From Cauispirillum nitrogeniifigens (GTDB taxonomy: Bacteria; Pseudomonadota; Alphaproteobacteria; Rhodospirillales; Rhodospirillaceae): a stretch of DNA of 64,000 bases. Location of the stretch: assembly GCF_049800675.1 (NCBI RefSeq), contig NZ_JBLOOT010000010.1:62001-126000 (forward strand). The letters are read 5' to 3'. The position numbers were made by a program, and so were the translations under genes. Every line of letters begins with the position of its first letter. The first letter of the stretch is position 1. Under the pieces are notes generated by a model. That model did no database searches. It saw nothing but the letters and a program-made list of their open reading frames with translations, and was not told the origin of the DNA. Below, piece by piece: positions 50,645-59,312 of this stretch.

Positions 50645-51544
50645 CGGGGAACGCGGCGGCGGCGTGGACCCGCTGCCGATGGTGGGAGGGGCGCCAGTGG
50701 GCCGGGCGGGTGACGGTGTGGCCGGGGCATCCGGGCGTACCGCCGCCCTGGCCGCCGGCTTGTCGTCGTCGGAGCGGCCGAGGTCGGCCTTCTCCGGGTG
50801 CGCGGCGACGTGCGCGGCAACGCGGGTGCGCTCCGCTGCCTCGTGAGCAAGGTCGCCGACCTGGGCCCGCCCCTCCTCCAGGACACGGTCGCGCAACGGG
50901 CCGAGGGTTTCGTCCTCGACGCGCGAGCGCGGCAGGAAGGCGGCCAGGGCCGCCCCGGCGGCCACCGCCATCACGCCCACGGCCAGCGGGTTCTCCTCGA
51001 AGAAGCCGGCCATGGAGCGGCCGGCGGCACGGGAGCGCTGGCCGACCCCGGCGACGGCGCCACGGGTGCTTTCCCAGCCGCGCCGGGCGGTGTCGCTGAC
51101 CGCGTGCGCGGCATCGGCGGCGGTGCGGGTGGTGGCGTCGCGCCCGGCGCGCAGGCTGTCGGTGGCGTCGTGCAGGCGCTCGCGCGCGCTCGCCGCCGTG
51201 CCGGTGGCCGCCGCGCCAAGCTTCTCGGCGGCGGTGGGGTGATCCTGCCGCTCGCCGGCCGGCACCAGGGCGCCGTACTGCTGCCGGCCGCCGTTGCGGC
51301 CCGAGGCCATCATCCACCCCAGCCCGATGGTCACCAGGGTGGCGGGCACCGGGTTGTCGCGGATGGTTTCCACGAAGTTGCGACCAAAGGCGCCGCCGTC
51401 CCGCCGCGCATAGTCCAGGGCGTCCTCGAACAGGCTGCCGGGGCTCATGCGTGCCTGCAAGGCATCCAGGGTGGCATCCAGGTGGCGCCGGGTATCGGCC
51501 AGATCGCGCTCGATCTCGTCGGGGCTACGGGGGTCTTTTGCCAT
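50642..51544 (-). CDS. DUF3618 protein
   Basis: The ATG complementary to 51542-51544 gives 300 residues. The N terminus PRSPDEIERDLADTRRHLDATLDALQARMSPG is the DUF3618 motif. A central Ala-rich, coiled-coil-like part has repeats (RERLHDATDSLR, TRTAADAAHAVSD), and a hydrophobic segment (NPLAVGVMAVAAGAALAAFL) follows. The tail is Pro/Ala-rich. Such proteins occur with holin-like DUF1469 proteins in envelope-stress clusters; molecular function is unknown. The upstream gene overlaps by 1 bp. Confidence 0.85.
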   Translation of the reverse strand: MAKDPRSPDEIERDLADTRRHLDATLDALQARMSPGSLFEDALDYARRDGGAFGRNFVETIRDNPVPATLVTIGLGWMMASGRNGGRQQYGALVPAGERQDHPTAAEKLGAAATGTAASARERLHDATDSLRAGRDATTRTAADAAHAVSDTARRGWESTRGAVAGVGQRSRAAGRSMAGFFEENPLAVGVMAVAAGAALAAFLPRSRVEDETLGPLRDRVLEEGRAQVGDLAHEAAERTRVAAHVAAHPEKADLGRSDDDKPAARAAVRPDAPATPSPARPTGAPPTIGSGSTPPPRSP

Positions 51545-51984
51545 CAGACGTGCTCCTTCACGACGTTGGCGTCGCGCTGAAGGTTGCGGGCCGTGCGGGT
51601 GGGGGCGAGGTTGGCCGCCTTGAGCTTGTTCTGGCCGGCACGGGCCAGGACCAGGCCGATGACGGCCGCGCCCAGGCCGACGATCACCGACGCCAGCCAC
51701 GGCTCCATGACCTGGGACAGGGCGGCAACCAGGGCCTGCAACAGGATGATCAGGGCGGCCAGGGCGAAGGCCAGGCCGCTGGCGATGGACACCAGCGCCA
51801 TGATGATGGAGTTCATCGACTCCCCGGCTTCGGCGCGGGCAAGCTGCACTTCGTCGCTCATCAGGCGCGACAGATCGCGGCCGAGATCGCCGAGAAGGCT
51901 GCCGATGCCGCGCGACCGTGCCGTCGCCACGCGCTCGGGGCGGTCGTAGTCACGGTAGTCGGCGCCGTGGGTGGTATGGTCCAT
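51544..51984 (-). CDS. Phage-holin-like superfamily membrane protein (DUF1469)
   Basis: This 146-residue protein has two close transmembrane helices (about 58-85 and 92-115) after an amphipathic stretch SLLGDLGRDLSRLMSDEVQLARAEAGE, typical of the DUF1469/Phage_holin_3_6 family. Despite the name, these are chromosomal membrane proteins, usually beside DUF3618 genes, as here. It stands between two such genes and shares the operon. Confidence 0.85.
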   Translation of the reverse strand: MDHTTHGADYRDYDRPERVATARSRGIGSLLGDLGRDLSRLMSDEVQLARAEAGESMNSIIMALVSIASGLAFALAALIILLQALVAALSQVMEPWLASVIVGLGAAVIGLVLARAGQNKLKAANLAPTRTARNLQRDANVVKEHV

Positions 51985-52008
51985 GGAATGGTCCTCCGGT
52001 CCTGGTCC

Positions 52009-52761
52009 TCATTCGTCGGTGGGCATGCCGGTCCTGCCGCCACTGGGCTGCGGCCGGGCGCCCTGGGCCTGGTGGCCGGGCACGGTGGTGGGGGGATCGC
52101 CCACGGAGCGCTCCCCGCGCGTGCCGCCGATGGCGCCGCTGAGGCGTCCTTCCTGGGCCGCGCCGGTGGCGGCGGCACGGCTGGCGGCGCCGGGGTTCAT
52201 GGTGGGTGTGGTGCCGCGCGCGCTGTCGCTATACGACGCGCTGGTCATGCCATAGTCGGGCGCCATCCCGGCGCCGGCGCTGGTGCCCATGCCAGCGCCC
52301 ATGCCCATGCCCGTGCCCGTGCCGATGTGGCTGTCCGGCCGCGTCCCGGCGGTGGCGAAGCGGCCCAGGGCCATGCCGGCCAGCAGGGCGCCGCCGATGA
52401 ACAGCGCCGGCTGCCGCCGCGCGAACGCATTCACGTCGCGCACCAGTTGGCCGACGTCACGGCCGCGCAATGCGTCCGAGGCGCTGTCGAGGCGGTCCGC
52501 CGCGGCGTTGATGAGGCCGCCGACGGTGTCGCCCTGCCCCATGGTGCCGGCCGCCGCGTGCAGGGCCTCGGCGGCGCGGTGCACGTTGTCGGCAGCCATG
52601 TCGCGGGCCGAGGAGAAAGAGCCCTCGACCGCCGCGCGGGCGTCCCGGCCGATGCCGGCCACTTCGCGGCGCAGGCCGTCAACGCCCGTGCCGCTGCTCT
52701 CGCCGCCGGGGCGGGCGTCCATGCGCCCGATGGCGCGATCGCCGATGTCCTTTTCCGCCAT
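52009..52761 (-). CDS. Membrane-associated stress-type protein with Gly/Met-rich tail
   Basis: The ATG complementary to 52759-52761 gives 250 residues. The first 125 are helical and resemble YqjD/DUF883-like ribosome-anchoring or stress proteins (DMAADNVHRAAEALHAAA, DRLDSASDALRGRDVGQLV), followed by one transmembrane helix (PALFIGGALLAGMALGRFA). Beyond it is a low-complexity tail with a Gly/Met repeat (GTGTGMGMGAGMGTSAGAGM). It is the first of three genes in this cluster. The function is unknown. Confidence 0.7.
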   Translation of the reverse strand: MAEKDIGDRAIGRMDARPGGESSGTGVDGLRREVAGIGRDARAAVEGSFSSARDMAADNVHRAAEALHAAAGTMGQGDTVGGLINAAADRLDSASDALRGRDVGQLVRDVNAFARRQPALFIGGALLAGMALGRFATAGTRPDSHIGTGTGMGMGAGMGTSAGAGMAPDYGMTSASYSDSARGTTPTMNPGAASRAAATGAAQEGRLSGAIGGTRGERSVGDPPTTVPGHQAQGARPQPSGGRTGMPTDE

Positions 52762-52810
52762 GCCTCCGTCTCCATGTTGTAGTGTTCGCTTTGTTGCGAC
52801 GGAAAACGAA

Positions 52811-52841
52811 CGGCCCGGCAACTGCGGGAGTTGCCGGGCCG
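52811..52841 (-). terminator. Terminator after nrdB
   Basis: Perfect 13-bp arms (CGGCCCGGCAACT/AGTTGCCGGGCCG) enclose a 5-nt loop. On the reverse strand a T-rich run (TTCGTTTTCC) follows. It lies 53 bp downstream of nrdB. Confidence 0.88.
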
Positions 52842-52893
52842 TGGGCGGTTGACTTGAAAGAGGTAGGGTCCGTTCCAATGGAGCGGAAGACGA

Positions 52894-53853
52894 TCAGTCG
52901 AAGGCTTCTTCCCAGGTGCCCCGCGTCGCCGCCTTGGAATACTCGGTGGCGCGGTTCTCGAAGAAGTTGGCGTGCTCCACCGCGTTCAGCATGGCGTCGA
53001 GCCACGGCAGCGGGTTGCGGGCGATGTCGTGCACCGGCTTCAGGCCCAGCTGGGTCAGGCGGCGGTCGGCGATGTAGCGGATGTAGCGCTTGACCTCGTC
53101 GGCGGTCAGCCCCTCGACGGCGCCCATCTCGAAGGCCAGGTCGATGAACGCATCCTCGTGGTGCAGGATGGTTTCGCAGGCCGCGTAGAGGTCGCGCTGG
53201 ACGGCGGCGACGTCGATGTCGGGGTTCTCGGCCAGGAAGGTCTTGTACAGCCGGATGATGGAGTTGCAGTGCAGCGTCTCGTCGCGCACGCTCCAGGTGA
53301 CGATCTGGCCCATGCCCTTCATCTTGTTGAAGCGCGGGAAGTTCAGCAGGATGGCGAAGCTGGCGAACAGTTGCAGCCCCTCGGTGAAGCCGCCGAACAC
53401 CGCCAGGGTCTTGGCGATGTCTTCCTTGGTGTCGACGCCCCAGACCTGCATGTAGTCGTACTTGTCCTTCATCTCCTTGTAGTGGAGGAAGGCCTGGTAC
53501 TCGGCCTCGGGGATGCCGATGGTGTCGAGCAGGTGCGAATAGGCGGCGATGTGGATCGTCTCCATGTTGGAGAACGCCGCCAGCATCATCTGCACTTCGG
53601 TGGGTTTGAACACGCGGGAATAGTGCCGCATGTAGCAGTTGTTCACCTCGATGTCCGACTGGGTGAAGAAGCGGAAGATCTGCATCAAGAGGTGCCGCTC
53701 GCCCTCGGTCAGCTTCTGGTGCCAGTCCTTGACGTCGTCGGCCAGGGGGACTTCCTCGGGCAGCCAGTGAACCTGCTGCTGGGTCAGCCAGGCGTCATAG
53801 CACCAGGGATAGGAGAACGGCTTGTAGACGGGTTGGGCGTCGAGCAGGGACAT
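52894..53853 (-). CDS. nrdB: Class Ia ribonucleotide reductase small subunit
   Basis: The ATG complementary to 53851-53853 gives 319 residues; the longer frame upstream crosses the inverted repeat and is not part of the gene. Metal ligands Asp67, Glu98 and His101 and radical Tyr105 (METIHIAAYSHLLD) have the same spacing as E. coli D84, E115, H118 and Y122. The second metal set lies in RDETLH. It holds the di-iron tyrosyl radical for nrdA. It is 216 bp downstream of nrdA, an interval that holds a long inverted repeat. Confidence 0.95.
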   Translation of the reverse strand: MSLLDAQPVYKPFSYPWCYDAWLTQQQVHWLPEEVPLADDVKDWHQKLTEGERHLLMQIFRFFTQSDIEVNNCYMRHYSRVFKPTEVQMMLAAFSNMETIHIAAYSHLLDTIGIPEAEYQAFLHYKEMKDKYDYMQVWGVDTKEDIAKTLAVFGGFTEGLQLFASFAILLNFPRFNKMKGMGQIVTWSVRDETLHCNSIIRLYKTFLAENPDIDVAAVQRDLYAACETILHHEDAFIDLAFEMGAVEGLTADEVKRYIRYIADRRLTQLGLKPVHDIARNPLPWLDAMLNAVEHANFFENRATEYSKAATRGTWEEAFD

Positions 53854-53895
53854 GGGGGGGACCTCGGGGGCGGAAACGGACGTGCTGGTATTGGT

Positions 53896-54048
53896 TGAAC
53901 CACCAAGGCACCAAGGCACCAAGGGGGCTGCGGAGGCGGCGCCGCAGGCGCAAGAAATCCAGGCTGCTGGATTGACTCGCTGCGCGTGCCGAGCCCGCCG
54001 CCGATCAAGCGGCATGGCCCCTTGGTGCCTTGGTGCCTTGGTGGTTCA
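53896..54048. repeat. Long inverted repeat between nrdA and nrdB
   Basis: A 31-bp left arm (53896-53926) containing three CACCAAGG units has an exact reverse complement at 54018-54048. The arms flank a 91-bp GC-rich centre. The whole forms a 153-bp hairpin or a MITE-like insertion. No clear target duplication is seen. It lies downstream of nrdA and upstream of nrdB, and replaces the usual short spacer. Confidence 0.9.
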
Positions 54049-54069
54049 CACTTCTCTTCAGGCCACCAC

Positions 54070-55923
54070 CTACTGGCAGGCTAGGCATTCCTCGTAGTCG
54101 GTGGTGCCGGTGTCGTTGGCTGCGCGGGGGATGGCGCTGTCGGACGGCGGGGCGATGAGGTCGGCGAGGCCGTCGGGGACATGCTGGGTGGCCACCACCT
54201 CGGCCCGCTGGATGGACTTGGAGCGGCAGTAGTACAGGCTCTTGACGCCCTTCTTCCACGCCTGGAAGTGCAACTGGTGCAGGTCGCGCTTGTGCACGTT
54301 GGCCGGCAGGAACAGGTTGACCGACTGGCTCTGGTCGATGAACGGGGCGCGGTCGGCGGCGTGGTCGACGACCCAGCGCTGGTCCAGCTCGAAGGCGGTC
54401 TTGAACACGTCCTTCTCGTCCTGGCTCAGGCAGTCCAGGTGCTGGACCGACCCTTCGTTGACGGTGATGGAGGTCCAGGTCTCCTCGTCGTCGCGGCCCT
54501 TTTCGGCCAGCAGCGCCTTGAGGTGCGGGTTGCGCACGTTGAAGGAGCCCGACAGCGTCTTGTGGGTGAAGGAGTTGGCCGCGTTGGGCTCGATGCCCGG
54601 GCTGGCGCCGCCGCAGATGATGGAGATGGACGCCGTCGGCGCGATGGCGGTCTTGTTGGAGAACCGCTCCATCATGCCGTAGTCGGCGGCGTCGGGGCAC
54701 GGCCCGCGCTCCTTCGCCAGCGTCTTGGAGGCGGCGTCGGCCTGCACCTGGATGTGCTTGAAGATGGTGCGGTTCCACACCTTGGCCATGACGCTCTCGA
54801 ACGGCACCATGCGGGCCTGGAGAAACGAGTGGTAGCCCATCACGCCCAGGCCGACGGAGCGCTCGCGCATGGCCGAGTACTTGGCCTTGGCCATGCTGTC
54901 GGGCGCCCGGTCGATGAAGTCCTGGAGCACGTTGTCGAGGAAGCGCATGACGTCCTCGATGAACTGCGGCTCGTCCTTCCACTCGTCCCAGGTTTCCAGG
55001 TTCAGCGACGACAGGCAGCACACGGCGGTGCGCTCGTTGCCCAGGTGGTCGGTGCCTGTCGGCAGGGTGATCTCGGCGCACAGGTTGGACGTCTTGACCG
55101 TCAGCCCGGCCAGGCGGGTGTGCTCGGGCAGGGCCTTGTTGACGGTGTCGGAGAAGATGACGTAGGGCTCGCCCGTCTCGATGCGCGCCAGCAGGATGCG
55201 GATCCACAAGGACCGCGCCTTGATGCGGCGCAGGATGGCGCCGTCCTTGGGGCTGATCAGCGGCCAGTCGGCATCGGCGTCCACCGCGCGCATGAAGGCG
55301 TCGGTGACCAGGATGCCGTGGTGCAGGTTGGGCGTCTTGCGGTTGGGGTCGCCGCCGGTGGGGCGGCGCAGCTCGACGAATTCCTCGATCTCGGGATGGT
55401 TCACCGGCAGGTACACCGCCGCCGAGCCGCGCCGCAGCGAGCCCTGGGAAATCGCCAGGGTCAGGCTGTCCATGACGCGGATGAACGGCACCACGCCGCT
55501 GGTCTTGCCGACCTCGCCGACCTTTTCGCCGATGGAACGCAGGTTGCCCCAGTAGCTGCCGATGCCGCCGCCCTTGGCGGCCAGCCACACGTTCTCCGTC
55601 CACAGCCCGACAATGCCGTCGAGCGAGTCATTGGCCTCGTTGAGGAAGCAGGAGATGGGCAGCCCCCGCGAGGTGCCGCCGTTGGACAGCACCGGCGTGG
55701 CCGGCATGAACCACAGCTTGGAGATATAGTCGTACAGGCGCTGGGCATGCGCGTCGTCGTCGCCATAGGCCGAGGCGACGCGGGCGAACAGATCCTGATA
55801 GCTCTCGCCGGGCAGCAGATAGCGATCCTCCAGCACGGCCTTGCCGAAGACCGTCAGACGGGCGTCCCGCGAGGGGTCCACCGTCACGCGCGGATGATGC
55901 GCGACCTGCACGACGTTGAGCAC
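54070..55923 (-). CDS. nrdA: Class Ia ribonucleotide reductase large subunit
   Basis: A GTG start (complement of 55921-55923, GAGGAG upstream) gives 617 residues. The catalytic set is seen: GLPISCFLN (Cys), NLCAEI (Asn, Cys, Glu), VCCLSSLNLE (second thiol) and PTASISII. The C-terminal CLACQ pair passes electrons from thioredoxin or glutaredoxin. The N-terminal ATP-cone of the E. coli enzyme is absent, so allosteric inhibition by dATP may work differently. It reduces ribonucleoside diphosphates with nrdB. Confidence 0.95.
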   Translation of the reverse strand: MLNVVQVAHHPRVTVDPSRDARLTVFGKAVLEDRYLLPGESYQDLFARVASAYGDDDAHAQRLYDYISKLWFMPATPVLSNGGTSRGLPISCFLNEANDSLDGIVGLWTENVWLAAKGGGIGSYWGNLRSIGEKVGEVGKTSGVVPFIRVMDSLTLAISQGSLRRGSAAVYLPVNHPEIEEFVELRRPTGGDPNRKTPNLHHGILVTDAFMRAVDADADWPLISPKDGAILRRIKARSLWIRILLARIETGEPYVIFSDTVNKALPEHTRLAGLTVKTSNLCAEITLPTGTDHLGNERTAVCCLSSLNLETWDEWKDEPQFIEDVMRFLDNVLQDFIDRAPDSMAKAKYSAMRERSVGLGVMGYHSFLQARMVPFESVMAKVWNRTIFKHIQVQADAASKTLAKERGPCPDAADYGMMERFSNKTAIAPTASISIICGGASPGIEPNAANSFTHKTLSGSFNVRNPHLKALLAEKGRDDEETWTSITVNEGSVQHLDCLSQDEKDVFKTAFELDQRWVVDHAADRAPFIDQSQSVNLFLPANVHKRDLHQLHFQAWKKGVKSLYYCRSKSIQRAEVVATQHVPDGLADLIAPPSDSAIPRAANDTGTTDYEECLACQ

Positions 55924-56267
55924 GTTCCTTCACTCCTCAATTCAGGTCCCGGACCATCGCCATGCCGTCGCGCGGCTGGCGGACGGTGGCTCCCCGGCAC
56001 GGGCGGACACGGCGGATGATGTGGATGGCCGCATCCGCCTGGGCGGATCGGCATGACCAAATATGGTAACGATTTCGCCGGTCAGGTCAATATGTAGTGT
56101 TGGGCGAGGGAGCAGAGCCCCCTGCACGCGGGGCACCTTGCGGCGCGGCGGCATCATGACCGGCCGATTCGCCCCAGGCAAGCCTCAATGACCGGCGCCG
56201 TGGCGACTCCGCCCGGCGGTGTCAGGCGTTGGTGTATCCGCACCCGTAAACAGAGGGACGACATACG
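55924..56267. promoter_or_regulatory. nrd control region with tandem NrdR-like boxes
   Basis: On the reverse strand, ACACTACATATTGACC (complement of 56085-56100) and TTACCATATTTGGTCA (complement of 56054-56069) match the NrdR consensus ACACWATATATWGTGT at 12 and 9 of 16 positions. Their starts are 31 bp apart, the usual spacing of paired NrdR boxes. They lie 130-180 bp upstream of the nrdA start. The rest of the interval holds no gene. Confidence 0.6.
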
Positions 56268-56621
56268 ATGATCCGCGATCCTTTCCAGGCCTGGCACCTG
56301 GCATGGAAGACCCAGGAGATGCTGGCCGCCGCCGCGCTGACCATCGGCCTGCGCAGCCTCGGCATGGCCGAGGCGGTGGTCGGACTGCGGCCCCACGACC
56401 ACCGGGAGAACTCCCGCATGGTGTCGGAGAAGGTCAAGGCCGCCGGCGACAGCGCGCTGGCCGCCTCCCTGCTCATATCACGGCTCATGGCCGTCTCGCC
56501 GGCGGCCGCCTGGGGCCTCGGCCTGCGCATGGCCAGCGGCGGCCTGCGTCCGTACCACAGCCGCACGCGGGCCAACGCCACGCGCCTGCTGCGCAAGCGC
56601 CTGACGCCGCCCCGACGGTGA
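56268..56621 (+). CDS. Hypothetical protein (117 aa)
   Basis: This helical protein begins MIRDPFQAWHLAWKTQEMLA, has an Ala/Leu-rich amphipathic body, and ends in a strongly basic tail (TRANATRLLRKRLTPPRR). It resembles phasin-like or polyhydroxyalkanoate-associated helical proteins in composition, but I recognise no family. No signal peptide or clear membrane helix is present. Confidence 0.6.
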   Translation: MIRDPFQAWHLAWKTQEMLAAAALTIGLRSLGMAEAVVGLRPHDHRENSRMVSEKVKAAGDSALAASLLISRLMAVSPAAAWGLGLRMASGGLRPYHSRTRANATRLLRKRLTPPRR

Positions 56622-56633
56622 TTGGCGGACCCG

Positions 56634-56936
56634 TCAGCGGCGCCGCGTCTGGTGAACGTCCAGGCGCGGCCCGTTGCCGGGGCGCGGCGGCCGGTTGCGC
56701 GGCGCGCCGTGGCGGCGGGCGGTGGCGAGATAGACCAGCCAGCCCAGGCCGACCAGCAGGAAGAAGGCCATCAGCGCCGGCACCGCATAGGCGACCATCC
56801 AGTGGGCGCCGTGGAAATACTCCGTCACCGGGGCGCTGACGGCGATCCAGGCAGCGACGACGATGGACGCCGCCACCCAGGCGACGAACGCCCAGTGCCG
56901 CTTGCGGCCGGTGGCCGACTGTTCGCTATGGGCCAT
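56634..56936 (-). CDS. Small two-helix membrane protein
   Basis: The ATG complementary to 56934-56936 gives 100 residues (GGAGGG upstream). It has two transmembrane helices (about 16-35 and 47-68) and a basic Arg/Pro-rich tail (PRNRPPRPGNGPRLDV). No family recognised. It is convergent with the 117-residue gene, 12 bp apart. Confidence 0.65.
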   Translation of the reverse strand: MAHSEQSATGRKRHWAFVAWVAASIVVAAWIAVSAPVTEYFHGAHWMVAYAVPALMAFFLLVGLGWLVYLATARRHGAPRNRPPRPGNGPRLDVHQTRRR

Positions 56937-57180
56937 GGCAGCCCTCCTTTCCTCTGTCGCGCGGGGCAGTCCTTGCAGCACCAACGGCGGCCGGAGGGCG
57001 AGGTTGCGCACCCGCAGGTGCACTCGCGGCGGCACTCCCTCCCACCTTGGTGCGGCCAGTACGCGGAAAGGCATATTGCGCACAACTTAAAGGTGGAATA
57101 TACCGGAGGACATGGCACCCATCCCGCTTCGTGCTGCGGTAGCGCGCACCGGCCCGCAAGCCTGCTTCGGAGACAAGCCC

Positions 57181-57645
57181 ATGAACTTCACCGCCCTTGA
57201 GCAGTTCCCGCCCCACAGTTCCGAGATCGACAGCCGCGACATCTCCCGCGAGGAAGTCGGCCACCTGCTGCGCCGGGCCCACCAGCGGGCGACGGCGATC
57301 CTCAGCGGCGCGTTCGGGCCGGACGGCTTCACGCCGCCGCAGTTCGCGGTGCTGAGCAAGCTCCTGGAGGCCGGGTGCATGTCGCAGAACAGCCTGGGCC
57401 GCGCGGTCGCCATGGACGCCGCCACCACCCAGGGCGTGGTCCGCCGGCTGATCGACCGCGACATGGTGACGCGGGCGGCCGACCCCGCCGACCGCCGCCG
57501 CGTCAAGCTGTCGCTGACCGCCACCGGCCGCCGCGCGGTGCAGGACATCCTCGACCGCGCCACGGCGGCCGAGCATGCCATCCTGTCGCCGCTCAGCCCG
57601 CGCGAGCGGCAGACGCTGATGCGGCTGCTGCGCCGCATCGCCTGA
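57181..57645 (+). CDS. MarR-family transcriptional regulator
   Basis: The ATG at 57181 gives 154 residues. The winged helix reads FTPPQFAVLSKLLEAGCMSQ, NSLGRAVAMDAATTQGVVRRLIDRDMV, with the wing RAADPADRRRVKLSLTATG, all typical of MarR. It likely senses a small phenolic or oxidative ligand. The convergent FAH-family gene ends 18 bp from it, but its target is unknown. Confidence 0.92.
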   Translation: MNFTALEQFPPHSSEIDSRDISREEVGHLLRRAHQRATAILSGAFGPDGFTPPQFAVLSKLLEAGCMSQNSLGRAVAMDAATTQGVVRRLIDRDMVTRAADPADRRRVKLSLTATGRRAVQDILDRATAAEHAILSPLSPRERQTLMRLLRRIA

Positions 57646-57663
57646 CGGCAGGAGGGGTGGAGG

Positions 57664-58494
57664 TCACTCCACCCGCTGCTCCATCTCGCCGATGCCGTCG
57701 ATGCCCAGGCGCATGACGTCGCCGCGCGCCAGGAACACGCCCCGCCCCATGCCGGTGCCCATCGGCGTGCCGGTGGCGATGACGTCGCCCGGCAGCAGCG
57801 CCATGAACGCCGACAGGTAGCTGATCAGGTGGGCCACCGGGAAGACCATGTCGGCGGTGGTGCCGTCCTGCATGGTCTGACCGTTGACGGTCAGCCACAG
57901 CCGCAGCGCTTGCGGATCGCCGATCTCGTCGGCGGTGACCATGACCGGCCCCAGCGGGCAGAAGGTGGGGGCGGACTTGCCCTTGATCCACTGGCCGCCC
58001 CGGTCGATCTGGAAGGTGCGCTCGGACACGTCGTTGCACACCGTATAGCCAGCGACATGGGACAGCGCGTCGGCCTCGCGCACGCCTTCGGCGCGGCGGC
58101 CGATGACCACCGCCAGTTCGACCTCCCAGTCCGACTTGATCGATCCGCGCGGCAGCACCACCGGGTCGTTGGGGCCGGACAGGGCGCCGGTATGCTTGGA
58201 GAACACCACCGGCTCGGCCGGCAGGGCCATCTTGGCCTCGGTGACGTGATCGCGGTAGTTCAGGCCGATGCACAGGATGTTGCCCGGCCGCGCCACCGGC
58301 GATCCAAGGCGCGGCGTCCCGGCGACCTCGGGCAGGCTGCCGGGGTCAAGCGCCCGCAGCCGGTCCAGGGTGTCCGGCCCCAGGGTGTCCGGGCCGATGT
58401 CGGCGACATGGGCCGACAGGTCGCGCAGCACGCCGGCGGCGTCGAGCAGACCGGGCTTTTCCTGGCCCGCCGGGCCGTAGCGCAGAAGTTTCAT
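57664..58494 (-). CDS. Fumarylacetoacetate hydrolase-family protein
   Basis: The ATG complementary to 58492-58494 gives 276 residues. It contains ILCIGLNYRDHVTEAKM, PVVFSKHTGALSGPNDPVVLP, DWEVELAVVIGRRAEGV and GDVIATGTPMGTGMG, the FAH domain with its metal-binding Glu and Asp. Such enzymes act on 2-keto-acid or ureidoglycolate-type substrates in sugar and aromatic breakdown; the exact one is unknown. Confidence 0.9.
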   Translation of the reverse strand: MKLLRYGPAGQEKPGLLDAAGVLRDLSAHVADIGPDTLGPDTLDRLRALDPGSLPEVAGTPRLGSPVARPGNILCIGLNYRDHVTEAKMALPAEPVVFSKHTGALSGPNDPVVLPRGSIKSDWEVELAVVIGRRAEGVREADALSHVAGYTVCNDVSERTFQIDRGGQWIKGKSAPTFCPLGPVMVTADEIGDPQALRLWLTVNGQTMQDGTTADMVFPVAHLISYLSAFMALLPGDVIATGTPMGTGMGRGVFLARGDVMRLGIDGIGEMEQRVE

Positions 58495-58679
58495 GGCATG
58501 TCCCTCATGACGAGCAGCTCTTCCGTTGCTAGCCCACGGCGGCGGGCGTGGCAAGCACATGGCACCCCCCCAGAAACGCGGCAGGCCGGGTAATCAATTG
58601 TAAACCGCCAAGTTGGCGGCTTGCGGCGCGGCCACCGGCGGGACAGGGTGAACGGGTTCGCGTCCCAGGAGCCTCCCAC

Positions 58680-59312
58680 ATGTCCCGCAGCCCATCCTCC
58701 GTGCTCGACGAGCCGATGCTGCTTGCCCGCCTCGGCGGCAACAGGGCCCTCGCGCTGGGACTGCTGCGGGAGTTCTACGTCACCCATGCCGATGTCGTGC
58801 ACCGGGTCCGTGCCGCCCTGCGGGCCGAGGCCCTGCCCGATGCCTTCCGCCTGCTCCACCGCACCGCCGGAACGGCGGCCAACCTCGGCTTGGCGCAGCT
58901 TGCCGCCGTCGCCGCCCAGGCCGAGACGGCGGTGAGCGCGGCGATCAAGGACGGCCGCGCCGGTGCCGGGCTGCTCGACCTCGACGCCGTGGAACGCTGC
59001 CTGCACGAGGCCCTGGCCGAGATCCAGGGCATCGAGGAACGCCTCTCCGATCGCCCCCTCCCCCCCGCCGCCCGCCCCGACTCGCGCCGCCGGGCCGAGT
59101 TGATGGCCCGCCTGAACGCTCAGTTGCGGGCGAGCGACCTGGAGGCCCTGGACACCGCCGCCGACCTGGCGCCGCTGCTGGGGCCGGACGCCGGGCCGCT
59201 GTCCTCGGCCCTGGCGCGGCTGGACTTCGTGGAGGCGGCAGGCATACTGGGCGCCCTGACCATCCGCGAGGGAGAGCCCCGGTGCCCGAGCAGCCGACCG
59301 GCACGCTGCTGA
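58680..59312 (+). CDS. Hpt-domain protein
   Basis: The ATG at 58680 gives 210 residues. Residues 1-115 form an Hpt domain with the phosphorylatable His in AFRLLHRTAGTAANLGLAQL. The C-terminal 70 residues (RRAELMARLNAQLRASDLEALDTA) are a second helical bundle without a clear His. The gene overlaps the next one by 31 bp, so the two are co-translated. It probably hands phosphoryl groups to the neighbouring receivers. Confidence 0.8.
   Translation: MSRSPSSVLDEPMLLARLGGNRALALGLLREFYVTHADVVHRVRAALRAEALPDAFRLLHRTAGTAANLGLAQLAAVAAQAETAVSAAIKDGRAGAGLLDLDAVERCLHEALAEIQGIEERLSDRPLPPAARPDSRRRAELMARLNAQLRASDLEALDTAADLAPLLGPDAGPLSSALARLDFVEAAGILGALTIREGEPRCPSSRPARC

Noticed and set aside
51544..51984. A phage lysis holin
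   Set aside because: The protein belongs to the holin-like DUF1469 family that sits with DUF3618 genes in ordinary chromosomes; no endolysin or phage gene is present.
52260..52330. CRISPR-like short repeats
   Set aside because: The pattern is a coding low-complexity stretch (Gly/Met-rich tail) of the gene at 52009-52761. No regular spacers are present; no CRISPR array or cas gene was seen anywhere in the window.
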